From positions 1-64,000 of the forward strand of contig NZ_FMAJ01000017.1 in the NCBI RefSeq assembly GCF_900094625.1: a DNA stretch of 64,000 bases, given 5' to 3'. Below, in pieces: positions 42,359 through 50,885 of this stretch (position 1 is its first letter; each line of letters begins with the position of its first letter). The notes beneath the pieces are model-generated. The model had not been told where the DNA came from, did not search any database, and saw nothing but the letters and a program-made list of their open reading frames with translations. The DNA comes from Rhizobium aethiopicum (GTDB lineage: Bacteria; Pseudomonadota; Alphaproteobacteria; Rhizobiales; Rhizobiaceae). Both the position numbers and the translations under genes were made by a program.

Positions 42359-43642
42359 ATGCTGAATGATCCGCGCTCCCACGGCCTTTGGGAAAAGACC
42401 GCCGGCCAACCGCCGGCGACCTCGGCCCTCCGCGGCGCGGTATCGGCTGATGTCGTCATCGTCGGCGGCGGCTATACCGGCCTCTCCTCCGGCCTGCATC
42501 TTGCCGAGGCCGGGTCGAAGGTGATGCTCCTCGAGGCGAAAGAGATCGGCTTCGGCGGCGCGGGGCGCAATGTCGGCCTGATCAATGCCGGCATGTGGGT
42601 GATGCCCAATGACCTGCCCGGCGTGCTGGGCCGGGTTCATGGCGAACGCCTGCTCGAATTGCTCGGCAATGCGCCGAAGCTCGTCATGGAACTGATCGAC
42701 AGACATGGAATCGCCTGCGAACTCGAACGCAACGGCACGCTGCACTGCGCCGTCGGCGCCGACGGGCTGAAGGAGATCGAGGAGCGGGCGTCGCAATGGG
42801 CAGCGCGCGGCGCGCCCGTCGTGCTGCTCGATGCGGCTGAGACGGCCAAGCGCACCGGCAGCGAGGCCTATGCCGGCTCACTGCTCGATCTGCGCGCCGG
42901 AACGCTGCAGCCGCTTGCCTATGCGCGCGGCCTGGCCCATGCCGCCGTCAAGGCGGGCGTCGCCATCCATACGTCAAGCCCCGTCGTCGCAACGGAGCGC
43001 CGCGGCAGCCGCTGGGCCGTGAAGACGGAAAACGGCGAGGTCAGCGCGGATTGGATCATCGTCGCGACAGACGCTTATAGCACCGGCCCCTTCGAGCAGG
43101 TGCGCAACGAGCAGGTCTATCTGCCCTATTTCAATTTCGCCACCGTGCCGCTCGGCCACAATCTGCGTCAGTCGATCCTGCCGGGGCGGGAAGGTGCATG
43201 GGACACCAAGGATATTCTGTCCTCCTTCCGCATGGATCAGGCTGGACGCCTCGTTTTCGGCAGCGTCGGCGCACTGCGCAACACCGGGCTTGCCGTGCAT
43301 AAGGGCTGGGCTAAACGTGCCCTGAGGCGGCTCTTTCCCTTTATAGGCGACGTTGAATTCGAATGCGAATGGTATGGCCAGATCGGCATGACCGACAATG
43401 CACTGCCGCGCTTCCACAAATTCGCCCCCAATGTCATCGGCTTTTCGGGCTATAATGGCCGCGGCATAGCCCCTGGCACGGTCTTCGGCCGCACATTGGC
43501 CGACCATATTCTCGGCCGGCTTGCCGAGGCCGATCTGCCGCTGCCGCTGACCTCACCCATGGAACCGAGCTTTCGTGCGCTCAAGGAACTATGGTACGAA
43601 GCCGGCGCGCAGGTCGCCCATTTCGCCGATGCCCGCTTCTGA
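42359..43642 (+). CDS. amaA: FAD-dependent oxidoreductase, probable L-pipecolate oxidase
   Basis: A 427-residue DAO-family flavoprotein. The dinucleotide fold is VVIVGGGYTGLSSGLHLAEAG (about 32-52) followed by LEAKEIGFGGAGRNVGLINAG, typical of amine and pipecolate oxidases; FSGYNGRGIAPGT near the C terminus contacts FAD. Between HglS and an AmaB-type dehydrogenase it is best read as pipecolate oxidase, producing piperideine-6-carboxylate for AmaB. Sarcosine-like oxidases are an alternative. No clear ribosome-binding site precedes ATG 42359; ATG 42329 is also possible. Confidence 0.85.
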   Translation: MLNDPRSHGLWEKTAGQPPATSALRGAVSADVVIVGGGYTGLSSGLHLAEAGSKVMLLEAKEIGFGGAGRNVGLINAGMWVMPNDLPGVLGRVHGERLLELLGNAPKLVMELIDRHGIACELERNGTLHCAVGADGLKEIEERASQWAARGAPVVLLDAAETAKRTGSEAYAGSLLDLRAGTLQPLAYARGLAHAAVKAGVAIHTSSPVVATERRGSRWAVKTENGEVSADWIIVATDAYSTGPFEQVRNEQVYLPYFNFATVPLGHNLRQSILPGREGAWDTKDILSSFRMDQAGRLVFGSVGALRNTGLAVHKGWAKRALRRLFPFIGDVEFECEWYGQIGMTDNALPRFHKFAPNVIGFSGYNGRGIAPGTVFGRTLADHILGRLAEADLPLPLTSPMEPSFRALKELWYEAGAQVAHFADARF

Positions 43643-43685
43643 GAACCGAAGCGCTCCTGAGAACAATAAGATTGGAAACACGACA

Positions 43686-45224
43686 ATGACCATCGCCGTC
43701 CTCGATCTCGCCACCGAAACCGCCAAGCTGCTTGCCGAACTCGGCGTCGATGCCGACCGCTATCAGGGCGGAACGCTGTCCGTCGCCTCGCCGGTCACCG
43801 GCAAGAAAATCGGCAGCCTCAAAGAACATTCCGTTTCCGAAACGAAAGCGGTGATCGAAGAGGCGCATAAGGCATTCCTCGAATGGCGTAACGTGCCGGC
43901 GCCGAAGCGCGGCGAGCTGATCCGTCTGCTCGGTGAGGAGCTGCGCAGCGCCAAGACGGCGCTCGGCCGCCTCGTCTCGATCGAAGTCGGCAAGATCACC
44001 TCCGAAGGCCTCGGCGAGGTTCAGGAGATGATCGACATCTGCGATTTCGCCGTCGGCCTGTCGCGCCAGCTCTATGGCCTGACGATCGCCACCGAACGCT
44101 CCGAACACCGGATGATGGAAAGCTGGCATCCGCTCGGCGCAATCGGCATCATCTCCGCCTTCAACTTCCCGGTCGCCGTCTGGTCGTGGAACGCGGCGCT
44201 GGCGATGGTCTGCGGCAATTCCACCGTCTGGAAGCCGTCGGAGAAGACGCCGTTGACCGCGCTTGCCGTGCAGACGCTGTTCGAAAAGGCCCTGAAGCGT
44301 TTCGTCGCCGAGGGCGGCAAGGCCCCCGCCAATCTGTCCACCTTGATCATCGGCGGTCGCGAGGTCGGCGAGGTGCTGGTCGACCACCCGAAGATCCCGC
44401 TCGTTTCCGCCACCGGCTCGACGGCCATGGGCCGCGCCGTCGGTCCGCGGCTGTCGCAGCGTTTTGCCCGCGCCATCCTCGAACTCGGCGGCAACAATGC
44501 AGCCATCGTCTGCCCGAGCGCCGATCTCGACCTGACGCTGCGGGGCGTCGCCTTCTCCGCCATGGGAACGGCCGGCCAGCGCTGCACGACGCTGCGCCGG
44601 CTCTTCGTCCATGAAAGCGTCTACGACCAGCTGGTGCCGCGCCTGCAGAAGGCCTACGGCTCCGTCACCATCGGCAATCCGCTTGAAACCGGCACGCTTG
44701 TCGGACCGCTGATCGACGGCAAGGCCTTCGAGAAGATGCAGGCAGCCCTTGGCGAGGCGGCATCGGCGGGCGGCAAGGTGACGGGCGGCGAACGCGTCGA
44801 CAATGGTTCGGCCGATGCCTTCTACGTTCGCCCCGCACTAGTCGAAATGCCCAATCAGACCGGCCCGGTCGAGCACGAGACCTTCGCGCCGATTCTCTAC
44901 GTGATGAAATACAGCGATTTCGACGCGGTGCTGGACTTGCACAACGCCGTGCCGCAGGGATTGTCGTCATCGATCTTTACCAACGACATGCGCGAGGCGG
45001 AAACCTTCGTCTCGGCGCGCGGCTCGGATTGCGGCATCGCCAACGTCAACCTCGGGCCTTCGGGCGCCGAGATCGGCGGCGCCTTCGGCGGCGAAAAGGA
45101 GACCGGCGGCGGGCGCGAGTCCGGCTCCGATGCCTGGAAGGCCTATATGCGCCGCGCCACCAACACGATCAATTACGGCAGCACGCTGCCGCTTGCGCAG
45201 GGCGTCAAGTTCGACGTCGAATAG
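43686..45224 (+). CDS. amaB: Aminoadipate-semialdehyde dehydrogenase, aldehyde dehydrogenase family 7
   Basis: A 512-residue NAD-dependent aldehyde dehydrogenase of the antiquitin (ALDH7) group, oxidising 2-aminoadipate 6-semialdehyde to 2-aminoadipate. Motifs: FNFPVAVWSWNAALA (substrate channel), KPSEKTPLTA (NAD), ELGGNNAAIV with the general base Glu and GTAGQRCTTLRRL with the catalytic Cys. The FGGEKETGGGRESGSDAWK end is typical of the family. It lies 43 bp after the FAD oxidase, completing pipecolate to aminoadipate. A transaminase for the next step is not in the window. Confidence 0.93.
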   Translation: MTIAVLDLATETAKLLAELGVDADRYQGGTLSVASPVTGKKIGSLKEHSVSETKAVIEEAHKAFLEWRNVPAPKRGELIRLLGEELRSAKTALGRLVSIEVGKITSEGLGEVQEMIDICDFAVGLSRQLYGLTIATERSEHRMMESWHPLGAIGIISAFNFPVAVWSWNAALAMVCGNSTVWKPSEKTPLTALAVQTLFEKALKRFVAEGGKAPANLSTLIIGGREVGEVLVDHPKIPLVSATGSTAMGRAVGPRLSQRFARAILELGGNNAAIVCPSADLDLTLRGVAFSAMGTAGQRCTTLRRLFVHESVYDQLVPRLQKAYGSVTIGNPLETGTLVGPLIDGKAFEKMQAALGEAASAGGKVTGGERVDNGSADAFYVRPALVEMPNQTGPVEHETFAPILYVMKYSDFDAVLDLHNAVPQGLSSSIFTNDMREAETFVSARGSDCGIANVNLGPSGAEIGGAFGGEKETGGGRESGSDAWKAYMRRATNTINYGSTLPLAQGVKFDVE

Positions 45225-45290
45225 GTGGTTGCCGGGAGGCGGCGCTTTTGGAGCGTCGCCTTCGTGATCTGAGGGTCAAGATATTTTGAT

Positions 45291-45364
45291 GCCTCTTTTC
45301 CCGGCGGGAAACTTGAAATAGCTGGTCAAGAAAAATATACGCCTCTTACCCCGCCGGGTAACTT
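45291..45364 (+). promoter_or_regulatory. Two palindromes 50 bp apart upstream of the iron transporter
   Basis: GCCTCTTTTCCCGGCGGGAA and GCCTCTTACCCCGCCGGGTA begin at 45291 and 45341. Each contains an inverted repeat: TTTCCCG-G-CGGGAAA (45297-45311) and TTACCC-CGCC-GGGTAA (45346-45361), both followed by ACTT. The second ends 13 bp before the ribosome-binding site of the substrate-binding protein gene. They look like duplicated operator sites or leader hairpins; they do not match the RirA or Irr boxes I know. Confidence 0.6.
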
Positions 45365-45380
45365 CGCCATGGAGGCCATC

Positions 45381-46403
45381 ATGACTGTTGCTGTTAACCG
45401 CTTTCCCCACCTGTTGGCGCTCGCCGCTTCGCTTCTCACCGCCACGACGCTCGCAGGCAGCGCCATTGCGCAGGACGAAGGCCTCGTCGTCTACAATGCC
45501 CAGCATGAAAGTCTTGGTCGCGAATGGATCGATGCCTTCACCAAGGAGACCGGCATTAAGGTCACCATGCGCCAGGGCAGCGACATGCAGTTCGCCAACC
45601 AGATCATTCAGGAAGGCGATGCATCCCCGGCGGACGTTTTCCTGACCGAGAATTCGCCGGCCATGACGCTGGTCGATGGCGCGGGCCTCTTTGCCCCTGT
45701 CGAAAAGGAAACGCTGGATCAGGTCCCGGAGCAGTATCGTCCGGCCGACGGCATGTGGACCGGCATTGCCGCCCGTTCTACGGTCTTTGCCTATGACAAG
45801 ACGAAACTGACCGAAGACAAGCTGCCGAAGTCGCTGCTCGACCTCGCCGATCCGGCCTGGAAAGGCCGCTGGGGTGCGGCACCCGCCGGCGCCGACTTCC
45901 AGGCTATCGTCGCCGCCCTGCTGCAGCTGAAGGGCGAAGACGCCACCAAGACATGGCTGAAGGCTCTCAAGGACAGTGCGACGCCCTACAAGGGCAACAG
46001 CGTCGCCATGAAGGCCGTCAATTCAGGTGAAGTCGAAGGCGCGGTCATCTATCACTACTACTGGTTCGGCGATCAGGCGAAGACCGGCGAGAACAGCAAG
46101 AATGTCGGCATGCACTACTTCAAGAATCAGGATCCCGGCGCTTTCGTCAGCGTGTCGGGCGGCGGCATCCTGAGGTCCACGCAGCACATGAAGGAAGCTC
46201 AGGCTTTCCTGAAATTCGTTACCGGCAAGGCCGGTCAGGCGATTCTTAAGGAAGGCACATCCTATGAATATGCCGTCGGCAAGGACACGCCGTCCAACGA
46301 CAAACTCGTTCCGCTTGCCGATCTCAATGCTCCGAAGGTCGAAGCCTCGACGCTGGACAGCAAGAAGGTCGTCGAATTGATGACGGCCGCCGGCCTTATC
46401 TAA
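45381..46403 (+). CDS. Iron(III) ABC transporter substrate-binding protein
   Basis: A 340-residue periplasmic binding protein of the FbpA/AfuA group, with a cleavable signal peptide (about 1-31, cut after AIAQ or GSAIA). The mature part starts GLVVYNAQHESLGREWIDAF; Tyr residues in HYYWFGDQ (about 225-232) correspond to the tyrosine pair that binds ferric iron in FbpA proteins. GGAGG lies 6 bp before ATG 45381. Permease and ATPase genes follow, separated by a palindromic element. Ferric iron is the most likely ligand; 2-aminoethylphosphonate or other small anions are used by some relatives. Confidence 0.9.
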   Translation: MTVAVNRFPHLLALAASLLTATTLAGSAIAQDEGLVVYNAQHESLGREWIDAFTKETGIKVTMRQGSDMQFANQIIQEGDASPADVFLTENSPAMTLVDGAGLFAPVEKETLDQVPEQYRPADGMWTGIAARSTVFAYDKTKLTEDKLPKSLLDLADPAWKGRWGAAPAGADFQAIVAALLQLKGEDATKTWLKALKDSATPYKGNSVAMKAVNSGEVEGAVIYHYYWFGDQAKTGENSKNVGMHYFKNQDPGAFVSVSGGGILRSTQHMKEAQAFLKFVTGKAGQAILKEGTSYEYAVGKDTPSNDKLVPLADLNAPKVEASTLDSKKVVELMTAAGLI

Positions 46404-46501
46404 CTTTCCTGCATGTCGTAATCGCGCGACATGCTTTGACCTTTCTGCCGCAGGCTCGCTGCGGCCAAAACTATTGCTTTTGGCTCAAGAAAACCTTAGG
46501 G

Positions 46502-46545
46502 CATGACGATATCCGGCAACCGCTTTTCAAAAGCGGTTGCCTTCC
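46502..46545 (+). repeat. Palindromic rhizobial-type intergenic element, copy 1
   Basis: The core CAACCGCTTTT-C-AAAAGCGGTTG (46517-46539) is a perfect inverted repeat followed by CCTTCCTTTTT, so it can also work as a terminator or transcription attenuator between the binding-protein and permease genes. The left flank GCATGACGATATCCGG matches, at most bases, the reverse strand of the element at 56950-56994. Confidence 0.7.
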
Positions 46546-46637
46546 TTTTTCGGCGTGTGAAGGCATCGGCCTTGCTGCAGGACAACAGATCGCTCGTAGC
46601 CGGCAACGAAGTCCCGGTCGCGCCGAAGGCCGCGCAA

Positions 46638-48170
46638 ATGCTGTTGCCGCGCCGGCGCCTGCCGCATTCTTCCGTGATGCTTCTCGCGACCATCATCGCG
46701 ATCTTTAGTCTCGTGCCGCTCGGCTTCATCGGCTGGATAACTTACGATGTCGGCTGGCAGACGGTGAAAACGCTCGTCTTCCGGCCGCGTGTCGGCGAAC
46801 TCCTCGTCAATACGGTTCTCCTGGAATCGGCCACCATTCCGCTGTCGATCGCGCTTGCCGTGACGCTGGCCTGGCTGACCGAGCGCACGGATATTCCGTT
46901 CGCCAGGCTCTGGGCTTGGCTGGCGATCGCGCCGCTCGCAGTGCCGGCTTTCGTGCACAGCTACGCCTGGGTCAGCCTCATTCCCGGCATGCGCGGCCTG
47001 CAGAGCGGCGTCTTCGTTTCGGTGATCGCCTACTATCCCTTCCTCTATCTGCCGGTTACCGCAGCGCTACGCCGTCTCGATCCGGCCATCGAGGATGCCG
47101 CGGCCTCACTTGGTCTCAATCCCTGGCGCGTCTTCTTCCGCACCGTGCTGCCGCAGTTGAGGTTTGCCATTTGCGGCGGCTCGTTGCTGATTGCGCTGCA
47201 TCTGCTGTCGGAATACGGCCTGTTCGTCATGATACGCTTCGACACTTTCGCCACCGCGATCGTCGACCAGTTTCAATCCTCCTACAACAGCCCGGCCTCC
47301 AACATGCTCGGCGGCGTGCTCGTTGCCTGCTGTCTTTTCCTGCTTGGCCTCGAGGTGCTGCTGCGCGGCAATGAACGTTATGCCCGCGTCGGCTCCGGCT
47401 CGCCGCGTCCGGCCGATCGCCGGCGTCTCGGCTGGTTCGTGGTACCGGCCATCCTTTTGCCTGTCGCCGTGGCAGTGCTGACGCTTGGCGTGCCGTTGAC
47501 GACGCTCGGCCGCTGGCTCTATCTCGGCGGCAGCGGGATCTGGCGCATCGAGGTCGGCAGCGCCTTCCTGCAGACCATGGCGCTCGCCCTTGCCGGCGGC
47601 GTGCTGGCGACGATTGCCGCGGCACCGATGGCCTGGCTCTCCGTCCGCGCGCCCGGCCGTTTCCAGCGTGTGCTCGAAGCCTGCCACTATTATGTCGGCT
47701 CGCTGCCCGGCGTCGTGGTGGCGCTCGCGCTGGTGACGATCACCGTACGCCTCGTGCTGCCGCTCTATCAGACCTTCGCAACACTGCTCGTCGCCTATGT
47801 GATGCTTTTCCTGCCGCGCGCCATGGTCGGCTTACGCGCCAGCATCGCCCAGGCACCGGTGGAGCTGGAGCGCGCCGCGATGGGTCTCGGCCGCACCCCC
47901 GCTCAGGCGGTGCGGCAAATCACCATGCGGCTTGCCGCACCGGGCGCCGCTGCCAGCATCGCCTTGACCGCACTTGGCATCACCAATGAACTCACGGCGA
48001 CGCTGATGCTCTCGCCCAACGGCGTCGATACGCTTGCGACGAAATTCTGGTCGCTGACGAGCGAGATCGACTATGTCTCGGCCGCCCCTTACGCCGTCAT
48101 GATGGTCGTGCTTTCGCTGCCCCTCACCCTGACGCTCTATGCCCAATCGAAACGGACCGCCGGCCAATGA
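46638..48170 (+). CDS. Iron(III) ABC transporter permease (FbpB/AfuB type)
   Basis: A 510-residue inner-membrane protein with two fused permease halves, about 12 transmembrane segments. Each half contains an EAA-type loop: EDAAASLGLNPWRVFFRTVLPQ (first) and ERAAMGLGRTPAQAVRQITM (second), which contact the ATPase. The start is uncertain: the frame opens at ATG 46503, but that codon lies inside a palindromic repeat; ATG 46638 has GAAGG 8 bp upstream. The ATPase gene overlaps its end by 4 bp. It imports the substrate delivered by the preceding binding protein. Confidence 0.9.
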   Translation: MLLPRRRLPHSSVMLLATIIAIFSLVPLGFIGWITYDVGWQTVKTLVFRPRVGELLVNTVLLESATIPLSIALAVTLAWLTERTDIPFARLWAWLAIAPLAVPAFVHSYAWVSLIPGMRGLQSGVFVSVIAYYPFLYLPVTAALRRLDPAIEDAAASLGLNPWRVFFRTVLPQLRFAICGGSLLIALHLLSEYGLFVMIRFDTFATAIVDQFQSSYNSPASNMLGGVLVACCLFLLGLEVLLRGNERYARVGSGSPRPADRRRLGWFVVPAILLPVAVAVLTLGVPLTTLGRWLYLGGSGIWRIEVGSAFLQTMALALAGGVLATIAAAPMAWLSVRAPGRFQRVLEACHYYVGSLPGVVVALALVTITVRLVLPLYQTFATLLVAYVMLFLPRAMVGLRASIAQAPVELERAAMGLGRTPAQAVRQITMRLAAPGAAASIALTALGITNELTATLMLSPNGVDTLATKFWSLTSEIDYVSAAPYAVMMVVLSLPLTLTLYAQSKRTAGQ

Positions 48171-49204
48171 CGCTGCTTACGATCGAAAACATCAGCAAGC
48201 GCTATGGGCCCGTCCAGGCATTGAAGGATATTTCGCTTGACGTCCAGGCCGGCAGCCGCACCGCCGTCGTCGGGCCGTCCGGCTCGGGCAAAACGACGCT
48301 GCTGCGCATCATCGCCGGCTTCGAGCAGGCCGACGCCGGCAGAGTGACGCTGGACGGCGACGTGCTGGCCGATGGCCCGGCGGCGGTTCCGGCTCACAAG
48401 CGTGGCATCGGCATCGTCTCCCAGGATGGCGCGCTGTTTCCACACCTGAGCGTGGCCGAGAATATCGGCTTCGGCTTCGAACGGGGTGCTGCCGATCGTG
48501 ACCGGCGCATCGCCGAGCTGCTCGATATGGTCGAGCTCGACCGAGGCATGCTGGCGCGGCGCCCGCATCAGCTTTCCGGCGGGCAGCAGCAGCGCGTGGC
48601 GCTCGCCCGCGCCCTTGGCCGCAAGCCGCGGCTGATGCTGCTCGACGAACCATTTTCGGCGCTCGATACCGGCTTGCGTGAAAACATGCGCAAGGCTGTC
48701 GCGCGTGTCCTGCAGGCGGCCGGCATTACCGCCGTTCTCGTGACGCACGATCAGGAAGAGGCGTTGAGCTTTGCCGATCAGGTCGCGGTCCTGAGGGAAG
48801 GGCAGCTGATCCAGGCGGGATCGCCGCAATCCCTGTACCTGCATCCGAGGGATCGTGAGACGGCGCTGTTCCTCGGCGATGCCGTGCTGCTCCCGGCGAT
48901 CATCCGCAACGGCCTTGCCGACTGTGCGCTCGGCCATGTCGCGGTCGAAGGCGACCGCCAGGGCAAGGCGGAAATCATGCTGCGGCCCGAGCAGATCCGC
49001 GTCGTTGCCGATGAAAGCGATCGCGACTACGGCGGACGGGTCGTCGAGGTGGAATTCGGCGGCGCGGTCTGTACCGTCGCCGTCTCGCTCGATGGCGTTG
49101 CCCTGCCGCCGATCCGGATCAAGACCTCGAGCGTCGCCCTTCCCTCGCCAGGCGATCTCGTTCGCCTGGATATATCAGGCAAGGCGCACGTCTTCGAGCG
49201 CTGA
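48167..49204 (+). CDS. Iron(III) ABC transporter ATP-binding protein (FbpC type)
   Basis: A 345-residue ATPase energising the permease. Walker A is GPSGSGKTT (36-44), Q-loop VSQDGALFPHLSV, signature LSGGQQQRVALARA, Walker B LMLLDEPFSALD and the switch His in VTHDQEE. The C-terminal 110 residues form a TOBE-like regulatory domain (EIMLRPEQIRV ... GDLVRLDI) as in FbpC/PotA. Starts by ATGA overlap with the permease. Its terminator is at 49208-49253. Confidence 0.93.
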   Translation: MTLLTIENISKRYGPVQALKDISLDVQAGSRTAVVGPSGSGKTTLLRIIAGFEQADAGRVTLDGDVLADGPAAVPAHKRGIGIVSQDGALFPHLSVAENIGFGFERGAADRDRRIAELLDMVELDRGMLARRPHQLSGGQQQRVALARALGRKPRLMLLDEPFSALDTGLRENMRKAVARVLQAAGITAVLVTHDQEEALSFADQVAVLREGQLIQAGSPQSLYLHPRDRETALFLGDAVLLPAIIRNGLADCALGHVAVEGDRQGKAEIMLRPEQIRVVADESDRDYGGRVVEVEFGGAVCTVAVSLDGVALPPIRIKTSSVALPSPGDLVRLDISGKAHVFER

Positions 49205-49207
49205 GCA

Positions 49208-49253
49208 ATAGAGCCTGCGCCTCCTACCGGACACGCGGGCTCTATGCTTTTTT
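49208..49253 (+). terminator. Terminator of the iron ABC transporter operon
   Basis: ATAGAGCC (49208-49215) pairs with GGCTCTAT (49238-49245), with GCG/CGC continuing the stem inside, followed by GCTTTTTT. It lies 4 bp after the ATPase stop. Confidence 0.8.
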
Positions 49254-49257
49254 GTTT

Positions 49258-49299
49258 GCGCATGATCCTTTTCGGAAATCGATTTCCGGGGTCATGCGC
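49258..49299. repeat. Palindromic rhizobial-type intergenic element, copy 2
   Basis: Outer arms GCGCATGA (49258) and TCATGCGC (49292-49299) are perfectly inverted, and the centre CGGAAATCGATTTCCG (49273-49288) is a perfect 16-bp palindrome. This is the compact form of a repeat that I recall as common between genes in Rhizobium and relatives. It ends exactly at the stop codon of the convergent glucanase gene. Confidence 0.7.
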
Positions 49300-50633
49300 T
49301 AGCCGACTCTGCGCACCAGCTCTTGCGGCTCGATGCCCTCAAGCCAGCCGCCGGTAAAGCCGGCGCGCTCGAGCCCGAGGCGGATGACCGGCGATTGCCG
49401 CATCAGCTTCCAGATGAAATCGGAACGCTCGTTTTCGACGGTCATGACGACAAGGCCCTGATCGATGCCGACGGTGCGGTCGTCGACCCAGCCCTCCGGC
49501 CGCTTGGTTTGCACGGTCGGATTGAAGCCGCCGGGGAAGCCGCCTTCCAGCAGCAGGTTTGGATAGGTGGTCAGTAGCGCCTTGGTGCCGTCGAGAGCCG
49601 CCTGCCGGTCGTAAGGCAGACAGGCAAGGGCGGCCCAGGGGGCGATCGTGCCGTCATCGGGCCCAAGCGGGGCGCCACGGGCAGCATAACCCAAAACCTT
49701 CGGCTGCCGACCGCCGCGCATGCGCCGGGTCGGCGGCGGGCCGTCACAGGCCGTGAAGCCCCAGACATTCCTGTTGTAACCGACGAAACCACCGGGATTG
49801 CGCTCGGCATAGTCGCGCTGCATGTTGATGACGACCTGGGTATTGCGGAAGTAATCCCAGTTACGCTCCGCCATCGGCCTGTCCTGGATGCCGCGGAAAT
49901 CGATCCAGGCATGCGAGAAGAGATGAATGAACAGCGGGCCGGCATAGAGATACGGCTGGTCACCAAACATCATCCAGGAATAGCTCGATGTGAAGGCGTC
50001 GTAGCTCGACTGCGGGATGGGATGCGTCGGCGAGGCGAGCGCCAGCGCATAAAGGATGATTGCCTCGTCGAAGCCGTGATAACGCCAGCGCAGGAAACCA
50101 GATGAGGGCTTCCAGCCCATGGAAATGGTATCGCCCTTGTTCAGTGCCCAGCGCCAGTCGACGCGCTCGTAGATGAAGGTGGCGAGTTCGCGGATTTCCG
50201 TCTCCGTCTCGTCGTCTTCGCGATCGAAGTATTGCGCCGATGTCAGGATGCCGGCGATAAGCAGGGCGGTGTCGATGGTGGAAAGTTCGCTGTTCCAGGC
50301 GCGATTGCCGCTATCCATGTGCAGAAAGTGGTAGAAGAAGCCGCGGTGGCCGGTCGCATGCCGCTCCTCGCCCTGGCGCGCCTCGGCGAAGAAACGCAAC
50401 GTATTGACGGTGCGCTCGGCAGCTTCCTTCCGGGTGATCCAGCAACGCTCGACAGCAACGGGATAGGAGGAAAGGGCAAAGCCGACAGCCGCAATGCTCG
50501 CCGGCACCCCGCCGATCGAGGTATCGGCCACCAGGCCATTTTCGGGATTGGAATATTTCAGGAAGTACTTGAAAGCCGAATGCTGCAACCTGTCGATGAG
50601 GGCTGCATCAATGTCTTCAATCCGTTGCAGCAT
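49299..50633 (-). CDS. Glucoamylase-family protein, GH144 endo-beta-1,2-glucanase-like
   Basis: A 444-residue (alpha/alpha)6-barrel glycoside hydrolase of the COG5368 / PF10091 'glycoamylase' group, in which characterised GH144 members cut beta-1,2-glucans. Recognisable blocks are TSIGGVPASIAAVGFALSSY, HRGFFYHFLHMDSG, ELSTIDTALLIAG, the WMMFGDQPYLYAGPLF region and VWGFTACDGPP, with conserved acidic residues in STIDTA and DGTIAPWAA. No signal peptide, so a cytoplasmic location is expected. In rhizobia the natural substrate could be cyclic beta-1,2-glucan or its turnover products. It is co-oriented with, and downstream of, the gamma-glutamyltransferase gene 252 bp away. Confidence 0.87.
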   Translation of the reverse strand: MLQRIEDIDAALIDRLQHSAFKYFLKYSNPENGLVADTSIGGVPASIAAVGFALSSYPVAVERCWITRKEAAERTVNTLRFFAEARQGEERHATGHRGFFYHFLHMDSGNRAWNSELSTIDTALLIAGILTSAQYFDREDDETETEIRELATFIYERVDWRWALNKGDTISMGWKPSSGFLRWRYHGFDEAIILYALALASPTHPIPQSSYDAFTSSYSWMMFGDQPYLYAGPLFIHLFSHAWIDFRGIQDRPMAERNWDYFRNTQVVINMQRDYAERNPGGFVGYNRNVWGFTACDGPPPTRRMRGGRQPKVLGYAARGAPLGPDDGTIAPWAALACLPYDRQAALDGTKALLTTYPNLLLEGGFPGGFNPTVQTKRPEGWVDDRTVGIDQGLVVMTVENERSDFIWKLMRQSPVIRLGLERAGFTGGWLEGIEPQELVRRVG

Positions 50634-50885
50634 AGGCTCCTACCCGACTGTTGCATCGCCCCATGCTTGAACATGGCGGCCGTCCCCCCGGCAAATCAAA
50701 CCTTTTTGATTCGCAAGGATAAGAGAACACAAACAGAGGCGATTGGTCGTTAACAATTATCGGTGAAATGATATCTAGCATAAGTCATATAAGCGGTGCA
50801 GCAAAACGGCAGCCAGGTGCCGCCCCGGCACAGCTTATGTCCGGCACTACTTGCTGCCTTCCAGCCGCTCTGTGAGGCCGCCCGC

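Noticed and set aside
45265..45278. TGA-N8-TCA resembling a RirA iron box upstream of the iron transporter
   Set aside because: The box I know needs nine bases between the half sites; here there are eight.
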